Assembly: GCA_963931865.1 (NCBI GenBank)
Contig: OZ007518.1
Location: 10,697,690-10,761,689 of the forward strand
Source of the DNA: Axinella damicornis
Taxonomy: Eukaryota > Porifera > Demospongiae > Axinellida > Axinellidae
Length of the DNA stretch: 64,000 bases
Reading direction: 5' to 3'
Positions 20,924-33,100 of this stretch are shown piece after piece. Positions within the stretch are counted from its first letter, which is position 1; every line of letters begins with the position of its first letter. A program made the position numbers and the translations under genes. Under the pieces are notes generated by a model, which was not told the DNA's origin, made no database searches, and saw only the letters and a program-made list of their open reading frames with translations.

Positions 20924-21079
20924 GCCTCGGACTAGCCTGTGGTCTGTTTGGTGTCGTTATCACCAAAGGCTACTAGAGAAACTATCACTACTCACATATA
21001 GTAAGGCATGGATGGCTGAATGAATTGGTCAAATCCGGAGAGATTACGGAAAAGTGTAATTGCTACACGGAAGCTACCT
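20924..21079. other. Short non-repeat spacer
   Basis: About 155 bp between the 14-bp and 22-bp satellites. No gene recognised. Confidence 0.5.
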
Positions 21080-22040
21080 CGCGGTCCCAGGGTGCATCGA
21101 TCGCCATCCCTAGATGCCATCCCGAGATTCATCGATCTCCATCCCGGGATGCAATGATAGCTATCCCGGGATACATGATCACCATCCCAGGATGCATCGA
21201 TCGCCATCCAGTGGTGTAACGATCGCCATCCACGGATGCATCGATCGCCATCCCGGGATGCATCGATCGCCATCCCGGGATTCATCGATCACCGTCCCGG
21301 GATGCATCGATCGCCATCCAGGGATGCTTCGATCGCCTTACCAAGACGCCATCCCGGGATGAAAACGATAGCCATCCAGGATACTGCGATCGCTATCCCG
21401 GGATGCATCGATGTAATCTCAAGATCTCCATCCCGGGATGCAATGATCACCATGCCGGGATGCATCGATCGCCATCCTGGATGTATCGATCGCCATCCCG
21501 GGATGCATCGATCTCCATCCCGCGTTGTAATGATAGCCATCCCGTGATGCATGATCACAATCCTGGGATGCATCGATCGCCATCGTAGGACGAAGCGATC
21601 GCCATCCAGGGATGCTGCGATCGCCATCCCGGGGTGGATCGATCGCCATCCCGGGGTGCATCGATCGCCATGCTTGGATGCCATCCCGAGATTCATCGAT
21701 CTCCATCCCGGGATGCAATGATTGCCATCCCGGGATACATGATCACCATCCCGGGATGCATCGATCGCCATCCAGGGATGCTGCGACGCCACCCAGTGGT
21801 GTATCGATCGCCATCCTCGGATGCACCGATCGCCATCCCGGGATGCATCGATCGCCATCCCGGGATGCTGTGACGACGCCATCCACTGGTGTAACTATCG
21901 CCATTCACGGATGCATCATTCGCCATCCCGGGATTCATCGATCACCGTCCCGGGATGCATCGATCGCCATCCAGGGATGCTGCGATCGCCATACCAAGAA
22001 GCCATCCCGGGATGAAAACGATAGCCATCCAGGGATACTG
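21080..22040. repeat. 22-bp CATCCCGGGATG satellite, block 1
   Basis: Diverged tandem copies of a 22-bp unit containing CGATCGCCATCCCGGGATGC. The unit is made of overlapping palindromes (CATCCCGGGATG, GATGCATC, ATCGAT, CGATCG). Frames in it are not genes. Confidence 0.95.
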
Positions 22041-22649
22041 TAGTCTCGTTCCCAGACCCAAACAACCCCAGCGAAGATCGCTTGCAGTATCTCGCGGGGA
22101 AGGAGGGTCTGGTCATTTGACTGCGGGCAACGCGGATCTACGGAATGTTGACAATTTCATTTACACGTGCGTCATTTCCGTAGTATAAAATTTCGCCCCA
22201 TACTGTCATGGCTTGTTCATAAGCGCTCGAGCGTTGTCGCTGCCTGGGGACTCTATGGCCTTACAGTACTGCCTGATGACATACCTGACTGTCGTGATTG
22301 TCGGATTCTGCGCAGTGACTACCCCCCAAGCACCTGCTGCCAGTACTAGCCACCATTTTATCTTGCCGCTTTGAACGGTAACAAGCCCATGAGCTACTTG
22401 CCGTACGCCGTATCGGCATGAATCGTTTCACTAGTCTGGACTGCCATCTACATCCAAGTCATTTTGAGAGCGCTTCTAAATCAGCGGAAAAATATTTACG
22501 GTAGAATTTGATAATTAACCAATGATTGAGTACGCCTGCATACCAGGCGTAGATCCGCGTTGCCCGCGGTCAAATGACCAGACCCTCCTTCCCCGCGAGA
22601 TACTGCAAGCGATCTTCGCTGGGGTTGTTTGGGTCTGGGAACGAGACTA
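22041..22649. mobile_element. 609-bp MULE-like MITE inserted in the 22-bp satellite
   Basis: Terminal inverted repeats of about 102 bp (22,041-22,142 and 22,548-22,649), outermost bases TAGTCTCGTTCCCAG. Flanked by a 9-bp direct repeat GGGATACTG at 22,032-22,040 and 22,650-22,658. Removing the element and one repeat restores a normal satellite reading. Long inverted ends plus a 9-bp duplication fit a nonautonomous Mutator-like element. The interior has no recognisable coding sequence. Confidence 0.85.
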
Positions 22650-23430
22650 GGGATACTGCGATCGCTATCCCGGGATGCATCTATGTAATCTCAAGATCTC
22701 CATCCCGGGTACAATGATCACCATGCCGGGATGCATCGATCGCCATCCCGGATGTATTGATCGCCATCCCGGGATGCATCGATCGCCATCCCGGGATGCA
22801 TCGATTGCTATCTCGAGATCTCCATCCCGGGATGCAATGATAACCATCCTGGGATGCATGATCACCATCCCGGGATGCATCGATCGCCATCCCGGGATGC
22901 ATCGATCGCCATCCAGGGATGCTGCGACACCATCCAGTGGTGTATCGATCGCCATCCACGAATGCATTGATCGCCATCCCGGGATGCATCGATGCCATCC
23001 CGGGATGCATCGATCGCCATCCCGGGATGCTGCGACGCCATCCAGTGGTGTATCGATCGCCATTCACGGATGCATCGATCGCCATCCCGGGATGCATCGA
23101 TTGCCATCCCGGGATGCATCGATCGCCATCCCGGGATGAAACGATCCGAGTGCATCGATCGCCATCCCTGGATGCATCGATCGCCTTCCCGAGATGACAC
23201 GATCGCCATCCTGGGATGACACGATAGCCATCCAGGGATGCTGCAATCGTCATCCCGGCTGCATTGATCGGCATCCTTGGATGCCTTCCCGAGATTCATC
23301 AATCTCCATCCCTGGATGCAATGATAGTCATCCCGGGATACATGATAACAATATCAGCACTCATCGATCGCCATTCTAGGATGCTGCGACGCCATCCAGT
23401 GGTGTATCGATCGCCATCCACGGATGCAAT
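22650..23430. repeat. 22-bp CATCCCGGGATG satellite, block 2
   Basis: Continuation of the 22-bp array after the MULE-like insertion; includes the variant words TGCTGCGACGCCATCCAGTG and GGTGTATCGATCGCC at regular intervals, which shows a higher-order pattern. Confidence 0.95.
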
Positions 23431-23650
23431 ACAATTTATGAAAGTCTACCTCCGCCCATGTAGTATAGATCCTGATTCTCCTGTCGGAAATACTTTGATC
23501 GTCTGCGCAGAATTCTTCTGCAGTTTTGTCGATCCTTGTGGGTACTGCTGGTAGTGCAAGTAGTTGAATATTGCATTGAACGAGAATCGTCCGTCCGTGC
23601 ATTCCTCCTCCAAGTTCGGCTCTTTGTCTCGATCACCCATTCTCGCACAG
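23431..23650 (-). pseudogene. Decayed fragment resembling a retroelement/KRAB-A-like integrase N-terminal region
   Basis: Two minus-strand frames complement each other: FSFNAIFNYLHYQQYPQGS in one, then RRRSKYFRQENQDLYYMGG in another. The pattern (short YP.G motif, basic stretch, F..ENG.LYY) resembles the segment before the zinc-binding domain of Ty3/gypsy-type integrases and domesticated relatives. Assignment is by memory of the pattern only. Confidence 0.4.
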
Positions 23651-23875
23651 TAGTCTACTTCGATTTATGTTTTCTGCGCCCGACTTTGTCACTTTATACT
23701 CACCATCTTGCACTTGAGAACTGAACCTGTACCGCCGTACCGCCAGCACCGGACGCGTCGTAAACTTTCCTGAACTTTCAAGGGGTCCCTATAATCACGG
23801 AAGGGTCCCCAAAATCACGTGAATTTTGGCATGCCGGGATGCCCATATTTACGGGGTGTGTAAATTTTTATGACA
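23651..23875. other. Non-repeat DNA inside the satellite field
   Basis: About 225 bp, no gene recognised; may be the upstream part of the fragment at 23,431-23,650. Confidence 0.4.
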
Positions 23876-26800
23876 CCGGGATGCCATCCCGGGATGCATC
23901 GATCGCCATCCTGGGAGGCTGCGACGCCATCCCGTGGTGTATCGATCGCCACCTCCGGATGCATCGATCACCATCCCGGGATGCATCGATCTCCATCCTC
24001 GATCGCCAACCGGGATGCTTTGATCGCCATCCCGGGTGCATCGATCGCCAACCTGGGATGCCAACCCGAGATGCATCGATCTCCATCCCGGGATGCAATG
24101 ATAGCCACCCGGGATTGATGACCACCATCCGGGGATGCATCAATCACCATCCAGGGATGCTGCGACGCCATCCCGTGGAGTATCGATCGCCACCCACGGA
24201 TGCATGGATCGCCATCCCGGAATGCTTCGATCGCCATCCCGGGATGCATTGATCGCCATCCAGGCATGCTGTAATTGCCACCCCAGGTGCATCGATCGCC
24301 GTCCCGGGATGCAGCGATCGGTATCACATGATCCAGGTATGCATCGATCGCCATCCCGGGATGCCTGAGCACTTTCCCGGGAATGCAATCCCGGCGATCG
24401 CCATCCCGTGATGCATCGGGCTCTATCCCGGGATGCTATCCCGGGATGAAAATAATGATCGCCATCCAGGGATGCTGCGATCGTCTTCCCTGGTGCATCG
24501 ATTGGCATCCCGGATGCACCGGTCGCTATCCCGCGATGTATCGATCGCCGTCGTTGATCGCTAACCAGGGATGCTGTGATCGCCATCCAGGGTGCATCCA
24601 TCGCCAACCCTGGGTGCATCGATTGAAATCCCGGGATGCTGCGATCACCATCCTGGGACGCATCGATCGCCATCATATCCCGGGATGCATCGATCGTCAT
24701 CCCGAGATGCATCGATCTCAATCCCGGGATGCATCGATCTCCATCCCGGGTTGCAATGATAGCCATCCCAGGATGCATCGATAGCCACCCTAGGACGAAA
24801 CGATCGCCATCCAGGGATGCTGCGATTGCCATCCCCGGGTGCATTGATCGCCATCCCTGGATACCATCTTGAGATGCATCGAACTCCATCCCAGGATGCA
24901 AGGATAGACACCCGGGATTAATGATCACCATCCCTGGATGCATCGATCGCCATCAAGGGATGCTGCGACGCCATCCCATCGATCCCCACCTACGGATGCA
25001 TGGATCGCCATCCAGGGATGCATCGATCGCCATCCCGGGATGCCTGATCACCATCCCGGGATGCCTGATCACCATCCCGGGAATGCCATCCCGGCGATCG
25101 CCATCCCGTGATGCATCGAGCTCTATCTCGGGACTGGCCCCGGACTGGCCCCGGACTGGCCCCGGACTGGCCCCGGACTGGCCCCGGACTGGCCCCGGAC
25201 TGGCCCCGGACTGGCCCCGGACTGGCCCCGGACTGGCCCCGGACTGGCACCATCCCGGGATGCATCGGACTGGCCCTGGACTGGCACCATCCCGGGATGC
25301 ATCGGACTGACCTTGGACTGGCACCATCCCGGGATGCATCGGACTGGCCCTGGACTGGCACCATCCCGTGATGCATCGGACTAGCACCATCCAGGGATGC
25401 ATCGACCTTGGCCTTGGACTAGCACCATCCCGGGATGCATCGATCGCCATCCGGGGATGCTGCGACGCCATCCAGTGGTGTATCGATTGCCATCCACGGA
25501 TGCTTCGATCGCCATCCCGGATGCATCGATTGCCATCCCAGGATGCAGCGATCGCCATCCCGGGATGAAAAGACGCCATCCAGTGGTGTATCGATCGCCA
25601 TTCAGTGGTACAGTGTATCGATCGCCATCCCGGGATGCATCGATGCCATCCCGGGATGCATCGAACGCCATCCCGGGATGCTGCGACGCCATCCAGTGGT
25701 GTATCGATCGCCATCCACGGATGCATCGATCTCCATCCCGGGATGCATCGATTGCCATCCCGAGGTGCGTCGCTCGCCATCCCTGGATGCAACGATCGCC
25801 ATCCCGAAATGACAAGATCGCCATCCTGGGATGAAACGATAGCCATCCAGGGATGCTGCAATGGTCATCCCGGCTGCATTGATCGGCATCCTTGGATGCC
25901 ATCCCGAGATTCATCTATCTCCATCCCTGGATGAAAATGATAGTCATCCCGGGATACATGATAAAAATCCCGGGACTCATCGATCGCAATTCAAGGATGC
26001 TGCGACGCCATCCAGTAGTGTATCGATCGCCATCCACGGATGCATCGATCGCCATCTCGGGATGCATCGATCGCCATCCCAGGATTCATCGATCACCATC
26101 TCGGGATGCATCGATCGCCATCCAGGGATGCTGCGATCGCCATCCCAAGAAGCCATCCCGGGATGAAAACGATAGCCAACCAGGGATACTGCGATCGCCA
26201 TCCCGGGATGAAAACGATAGCCAACCAGGGATACTGCGATCGCCATCCCGGGATGAAAACAATAGCCAACCAGGGATACTGCGATCGCCATCCCGGGATG
26301 AAAACGATAGCCAACCAGGGATACTGCGATCGCCATCCCGGGATGCATCGATGGTCATCTCGAGATCTCCATCCCGGGATGCAATGATCACAATCCCGGG
26401 ATGCATCGATTGCAATCCCGGGATGTATCGATCACCATCCCGGGATGCATCGATCGCCATCCAGGGATGCTGCGACACCATCCAGTGGTGTATCGATCGC
26501 CATCCACGGATGCATCGATCGCCATCCCGGGATGCATCGATGCCATCCCGGGATGCATCGATCGCCATCCGGGAATGCTGCGACGCCATCCAGTGGTGTA
26601 TTGATCGCCATCCACGGATGCTTCGATCGCCATCCCGGGATGCATCGATTGCCATCCCAGGATGCATCGATCGCCATCCCAGGATGAAACGACGCCATTA
26701 GTGGTGTATCGATCGCCATCCAATGGTGTTTCGATCGCCATCCCGGGATGCATCGATGCCATCCCGGGATGCATAGATCGCCATCCGGGATGCTGCGACG

Positions 26801-27462
26801 CCATCCAGTGGTGTATCGATCGCTATCCACGGATGCATCGATCGCCATCCCGGGATGCATCGATCGCCATCCCGGGGTGCGTCGATCGCCATCCCTGGAT
26901 GCATCGATGGCCATCCCGAAATGACACGATCGCCATCCTGGGATGAAACGATAGCCATCCAGGGATGCTGCAATCGTCATCCCGGCTGCATTGATCGGCA
27001 TCCTTGGATGCCATCCCGAGATTCATCTATCTCCATCCCTGGATGAAGATGATAGTCATCCCGTGATACATGATAACAATCCCGGGGCTCATCGATCGCC
27101 ATTCAAGGATGCTGCGACGCCATCCAGTGGTGTATCGATCGCCATCCACGGATGCATCGATCGCCATCCCGGGATGCATCGATCGCCATCCCGGGATTCA
27201 TCGATCACCATCTCGGGATGCATTGATCGCCATCCAGGGATGCTGCGATCGCCATCCTAAGAAGCCATCCCGGGATGAAAACGATAGCCAACCAGGGATA
27301 CTGCGATCGCCATCCCGGGATGCATCGATGGTCATCTCGAGATCTCCATCACGGGATGCAATGATCACCATCCCGGGATGCATCGATCGCCATTCCTGGA
27401 TGCATCGATTGGATACATTGATCGCCATCCTGGGAGGCTGCGAGAGCCATCCCGGGGTACCC
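23876..27462. repeat. 22-bp CATCCCGGGATG satellite, block 3
   Basis: Largest left block of the 22-bp satellite, about 3.6 kb, with higher-order segments that recur at 30,690-33,800. Four tandem copies of a 56-bp variant (GATGAAAACGATAGCCAACC) lie at about 26,155-26,345. Confidence 0.95.
25128..25400. repeat. 11-bp CCGGACTGGCC repeat nested in block 3
   Basis: About 11 head-to-tail copies of CCGGACTGGCC, then mixed units alternating with satellite words. The reverse complement GGCCAGTCCGG forms the left edge of the 14-bp satellite at 19,399-19,421. Confidence 0.9.
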
Positions 27463-27644
27463 TTTCTAAGGTCTCTCCTGATTGGTCAATACAGCCAAAA
27501 TGTGACATGCACGTGACTATAACAGGCAATCCCTGTGCACCTTTCTAAGGTCTCTCCTGATTGGACAAAACGGCCAAGTGACATACACGTGACTCAGCAT
27601 CAAACGAGCCCTGCCCACTATTTCCAACCTGCGCTAACACAGGC
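27463..27644. repeat. Two-copy 76-bp repeat
   Basis: TTTCTAAGGTCTCTCCTGAT occurs at about 27,463 and 27,541 with similar following sequence. No gene seen. Confidence 0.6.
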
Positions 27645-28040
27645 AAACACAAGAAACGCGAGAAACGCGAGAAACGCAAGAAACGCGAGAAACACATGAA
27701 ACGCGAGAAACACAAGAAACACGAGAAACGCAAGAAACGCGAGAAACACGAGAAACGCAAGAAACGCGAGAAACGCAAGAAACACAAGAAACGCGAGAAA
27801 CACAAGAAACACAAGAAACACGAGAAAAGCAAGAAACGCAAGAAACGCGAGAAACACAAGAAACACGAGAAACACAAGAAACACGAGAAACGCGAGAAAC
27901 ACGAGAAACGCGAGAAACCCAAGAAACGCGAGAAACACAAGAAACACGAGAAACACAAGAAACACGAGAAACGCAAGAAACGCGAGAAACACGAGAAACG
28001 CAAGAAACGCAAGAAACACGAGAAACACAAGAAACGCGAC
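27645..28040. repeat. 9-bp GAAACGCGA/GAAACACAA minisatellite
   Basis: About 43 copies of a 9-bp unit alternating GAAACGCGA, GAAACGCAA, GAAACACGA and GAAACACAA. The Lys/Arg/His-rich frame is an artefact of a period divisible by three. Confidence 0.95.
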
Positions 28041-28044
28041 CAGA

Positions 28045-28690
28045 ATTCATGTCGAAACTTTCAAGTATTTGGGAGTGCTTCTCTCCTCTGAACTCTCTTG
28101 GTCACTACACATAGACTCCATCTGCACCAAGGCGAGAAAAACTTATAGTTTGCTCTATAGGAGGTTTTATGGGAACGTTATAACCAGCAGGGTCTGTACA
28201 GTTTGTACACTATACTCGAATTACTCGTGCGCCCTCACCTTGAATATGCTACTCCGGTAACCGGTCTGGGATCCGCATCTTGTGAAAGACATTACTAAAC
28301 TTGAGAACGTCCAAAAGTTTGCAATGAAAATGTGTCCAAAACAGTGGGGCATGGGTTACCAGGACCTACTTGAACTATCTCAAGTCCCTGCACTACAGAA
28401 CCGTAGACTATATTTAAAGCTCTGCACTAATTATTTAGCTACGGTTATTTTTACTTTCCTCCCAATGTATTTGTCCCCCAAGTAAGTAGGCATAATTCCT
28501 CATTACCTCTATTATACATATCAACCCCTTGCACACACCAATGCCTTCCAATCATCCTTTGTACCCAGCTCTGCATCTATATGGAACCACTTACCGCATG
28601 AAGCGCTTACTGCACACTACATTACCTCTTTTAAATCATTTGTACAGTATCACCTTTGTTCTTGTAATAGTAATATGTAACAGGGTGCAC
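28045..28690 (+). pseudogene. LINE ORF2 3' end fragment, decayed
   Basis: Frames on the plus strand match the end of non-LTR reverse transcriptase ORFs: FKYLGVLLSSELSWSLHIDS, SICTKARKTYSLLYRRFYGN, VRPHLEYATPVWDPH (across frames), LENVQKFAMKM, and near the end SSFVPSSASIWNHLPHEAL. Several frameshifts break it. It lies in the same orientation as the endonuclease fragment at 18,855-19,400; the catalytic palm region is missing. Confidence 0.8.
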
Positions 28691-28919
28691 ACTCGCATTA
28701 GCACTTTTCGCTATTTGCGTAACCCTTGCATTATTATTATAGGAAAAAAAGTTAAAATACTAAATCGGTCAACCATTTTCCATAATTTTTTGCTCGCGGA
28801 GGGGAAAAATTGGAACGAGACTAACCCCCCCCCCCACTGGTTTCGTGAAACTTTTTTAGTAGGTCTGATATTCAGGAGTATACTATAAAACATCACAATG
28901 ATGTTATTTTGGGAAAACA

Positions 28920-29040
28920 GTTTGCCATTAGTCGTACCATGACCTGACCCTAACCCTAACCTGACCCTAACCCTGACCTAACCTGACCCTAACCCTGACC
29001 TGACCCTAACCTGACCCTAACCCTGACCCTAACCTTAAAA
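28920..29040. repeat. Degenerate interstitial telomere-like repeat
   Basis: Mixture of CCCTAA, CCTGACCCTAAC and CCCTGAC words over about 110 bp. Confidence 0.8.
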
Positions 29041-29149
29041 ATAAATCTGACTTCCCTAAATCTAAACCACCAGCAGCCCCACCCTCCTCCCTTGCTGCTA
29101 TATTCTGATTCTGAATTGGGCATACTTATGACTAGTTTTCTGTGTTTCT

Positions 29150-30115
29150 CACACAATGTCATTGTTTCCATCTCCTCTCTCAGTCTCTGCTGTCATATTT
29201 GCTTGTGTTTCTCAGACCAACCCACCCTCTATACTGTGCAGGGGTTTCTTGTGTTTGGATTTCTCAGCCCCACCCACTCTTATACTGTGCAAGTGTTTCT
29301 TGGGTTTCTTGCAATGTTGTTTTAGTTATGTAAAACTGAAATAGTTTAGTTTTTGGTTTAATTAGGTAGAAGTCGCATTGTTTAGTTTAGTTTTAGTTTT
29401 AATTACTAAATCTCAAAAGGGTTAGTTAAGGCTCTTTTAGTTTTAGTAACCACCATTTTTGGGTGATTTTCATATTAGTTTAGTTGTAGTTTTAATTAAC
29501 AGGCTGAGACAGTCCTCAGTTTAGTTTTAGTTTTAATTACTAAAGTGAAATATGCCATACTAAAGTGCATTATAGTTTTAGTTTTAGTTTTAGTTAACTA
29601 AAACAACATTGGTTTCTTGTGTTTCTCAGCCCCACTCACCTTTATACTGTCTGTGTTTCTGGGGTTTATTGTGTTTCTCAGCCCTCTGTGTATCGGGTTT
29701 GTTGTGTTTCTTGCATTTCTCAGCGCTTTATGCAGTCTGTGTTTCTGGGGTTTCTTGTGTTTCTTGTGTTTCTCAGCCCCACCCACCGTTTATATGGTCT
29801 GTGTTTCTGGGGTTTCTTGTGTTTCTTGTGTTTCTCAGCCCCACCCACCGTTTATACGGTCTGTGTTTCTGGGGTTTCTTGTGTTTCTTGTGTTTCTCAG
29901 CCCCACCCACCGTTTATATGGTCTGTGTTTCTGGGGTTTCTTGTGTTTCTTGTGTTTCTTGTGTTTCTCAGCCCCACCCACCGTTTATACGGTCTTGGTT
30001 TCTGGGGTTTCTTGTGTTTCTTGTGTTACTGGTGTTTCTCAGCCCCACCCACCGTTTATACGGTCTGTGTTTCTGGGGTTTCTTGTGTTTCTCAGCCCCA
30101 CCCACCATGTTATGC
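29150..30115. repeat. Roughly 72-bp TTTCTTGTGTTTCTCAGCCC repeat
   Basis: About eight copies containing TTTCTTGTGTTTCTCAGCCC and ACCCACCGTTTATA; interrupted by the hAT-like element at 29,312-29,611. Hydrophobic frames through it are artefacts. Confidence 0.9.
29312..29611. mobile_element. 300-bp hAT-like MITE
   Basis: Inverted ends CAATGTTGTTTTAGTTA and TAACTAAAACAACATTG; outer bases fit the hAT consensus YARNG. Flanked by an 8-bp direct repeat GTTTCTTG at 29,304-29,311 and 29,612-29,619. The interior is TAGTTTTAGTTTT-rich with no coding sequence. Confidence 0.85.
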
Positions 30116-30184
30116 TACTCATGAGAATTACGTCATTGATTCTGACCAATCAAATGAACTCTTAGAAACCCTACTCCGGGACTG

Positions 30185-33100
30185 TAGGGCTGCGACGCCA
30201 TCCCGTGTTGTATCGATCGTCACCCATGCATCGATCACCATTCCGGGATGCATCGATCTCCATCCTGGGTTGTAATGATAGCCATCCCGTGATGCATGAT
30301 CGCAATCCTGTGATGCATCGATCGCCATCCTAGGACGAAACGATCGCCATCCAGGGATGCTGCGATCGCCATCCCGGGGTGCATTGATCGCCATCCCTGG
30401 ATGCCATCCCGAGATTCATCGATCTCCATCCCGGGATGCAATGATAGCCATCCCGGGATACATGATCACCATCCCGGGATGCATCGATCGCCATCCAGAG
30501 ATGCTGTGACGCCATCCAGTGGTGTTTCGATCGCCATCCACGGATGCATCGATCGCCATCCCGGGATGCATCGATCGCCATCCCGGGATGCATCGATCGC
30601 CATCTCGAGATCTCCATCCCGGGATGCAATGGTAACCATCCTGGGATGCATGATCACCATCCCGGGATGCATCGATCACCATCCTGGAAGGCTGCGACGC
30701 CATCCCGTGGTGTATCGATCGCCACCCCCGGATGCATCGATCACCATCCCGGGATGCATCGATCTCCATCCTTGATGGAAAACCGGAATGCTTTGATCGC
30801 CATCCCGGGTGCATCGATCGCCAACCTGGGATGCCAACCCGAGATGCATCGATCTCCATCCCGGGATGCAATGATAGCCACCCGGGATTGATGACCACCA
30901 TCTGGGGATGCATCGATCGCCATCCAGGGTTGCTGCGACGCCATCCCGTGGTGTATCGATCGCCACCCACGGATGCATGGATCGCCATCCCGGGATGCTT
31001 CGATCGCCTTCCCGGGATGCATTGATCGCCATCCAGGCATGCTGTAATTGCGATCGGTATCACGTGATCCAGGTATGCATCGATCGCCATCCCGGGATGC
31101 CTGATCACTTTCCCGGGAATGCCATCCCGGCGATCGCCATCCCGTGATGCATCGAGCTCTATCCGGGGATGCTATCCCTGGATGAAAATAATTATCGCCA
31201 TCCAGGGATGCTGCGATCATCTTCCTTGGTGCATCGATTGCCATCCCGGATGCACCGGTCGCTATCCCGCGATGTGTCGATAGCCGTCGTTGATCGCTAA
31301 CCAGGGATGCTGTGATCGCCATCCCGGGTGCATCCATCGCCAACCCTAGGTGCATCGATTGCCATCCCGAGATGCTGCGATCACCATCCCGGGACGCATC
31401 GATCGCCATCCATATATCCCGGGATGCATCAATCGTCATCCCGAGATGCATAAATCTCAATCCCGGGATGCATCGCTCACCATCCCGCGTTGCAATGACA
31501 GCCATCCCGGGATGCATCGATCGCCATCCTAGGACGAAATGATCGCCATCCAGGGATGCGGCGATCGCCATCCCCGGGTGCGTCGATCGCCATCCCTGGA
31601 TGCCATCCCGAGATGCATCGATCTCCATCCCAGGATGCAATGATAGCCACCAGGGATTAATGATCACCATCCCTGGATGCATCGATCGCCATCCAGGGAT
31701 GCTGCGACGCCATCCCATGGTGTATCTCGATCGCCACCTACGATGCATCGATCGCCATCCCGGGATGCCTGATCACCATCCCTGGAATGCCATCCGGGTG
31801 ATCGCCATCCCGTGATGCATCGAGCTCTATCTCGGGATGCCATCCCGGGATGAAATGATCGCCATCCAGGGATGCTGCGATCGTCTTCCCTGGTGCGTCG
31901 ATTGTCATCCGGGGCTGAACCGATCGCTATCCCGGGATGAATCGATCGCCATCCTTGATCGCCAACCAAGGATGCTGTGATCGCCATCCCGGTTGCATCG
32001 ATGTCAACCCAGGATGCATCGATTGCCATCCCGGGATGCTGCGATCACCATCCGGGGACGCATCGATCGCCTTCCCGGGATGCATTGACCGTCATCCGGA
32101 GATGCATCGATCTCCATCCCGGGATGCATCGATCTCCATCCCGGGTTGCAATGATATATAGCCAGCCCGGGATGCATCGATCGCCATCCTTGATCGCCAA
32201 CCGGGATGCATTGATCGCCATCCCGTGTGCATCGATCGCCAACCCGGGATGCCATCCCGAGATGCATCGATCTCCATCCCGGGATGCAATGATAGCCACC
32301 CGGGATTGATGACCACCATCCGGGGATGCATCGATCTCCATCCCTGGTTGCAATGATAGCCATCCCGGGATGTCTCGATCGCCATCCCAGGACGAAACGA
32401 TCGCCATCCATGCAGGGATGCTGCGATCGCCATCCCCGGGTGCAACGATCGCCATCCCTGGATGCCATCCCGAGATGCATCGATCTCCATCCCAGGATGC
32501 AATGATAGACAACCGGGATTAATGATCACCATCCCTGGATGCATCGATCGCCATCCACGGATGCTGCGACGCCATCCCGTGGTGTATCTCGATCGCCACC
32601 TACGGATGCATGGATCGCCATCCAGGGATGCATCGATCGCCATCCCGGGATGCCTGATCACCATCCCTGGAATGCCAACCGGGGGATCGCCATCCCGTGA
32701 TGCTTCGAGCTCTATATAGTAGGGATGCCATCCCGGGATGAAATGATCGCCATCCAGGGATGCTGCGATCGTCTTCCCTGGTGCGTCGATTGTAATCCCG
32801 GGATGAACCGATCGCTATCCCGGGATGTATCGATCGCCATTCTTGATCGCCAACCAAGGATGCTGTGATCGCCATCCCGGTTGCATCGATGTCAACCCAG
32901 GATGCATCGATTGCCATCCCGGGATGCTGCGATCACCATCCCGGGACGCATCGATCGCCTTTCCGGGATGCATCGATCGTCATCCGGAGATGCATCGATC
33001 TCCATCCCGGGATGCATCGATCTCCATCCCGGGTTGCAATGGCCATCCCGGGATGTATCGATCGCCATCCTTGATCGCCAACCGGGATGCATTGATCGCC

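Noticed and set aside
19364..20966. 510-526-residue frames on both strands
   Set aside because: Product of the perfect 14-bp satellite; all phases stay open.
27545..28050. Basic Lys/Arg/His-rich or Phe/Leu-rich membrane protein
   Set aside because: 9-bp minisatellite; hydrophobic or basic composition comes from the unit.
29609..30275. Membrane protein with repeated VSQPHPP motifs
   Set aside because: 72-bp tandem repeat noncoding DNA; three overlapping frames all stay open in the same way.
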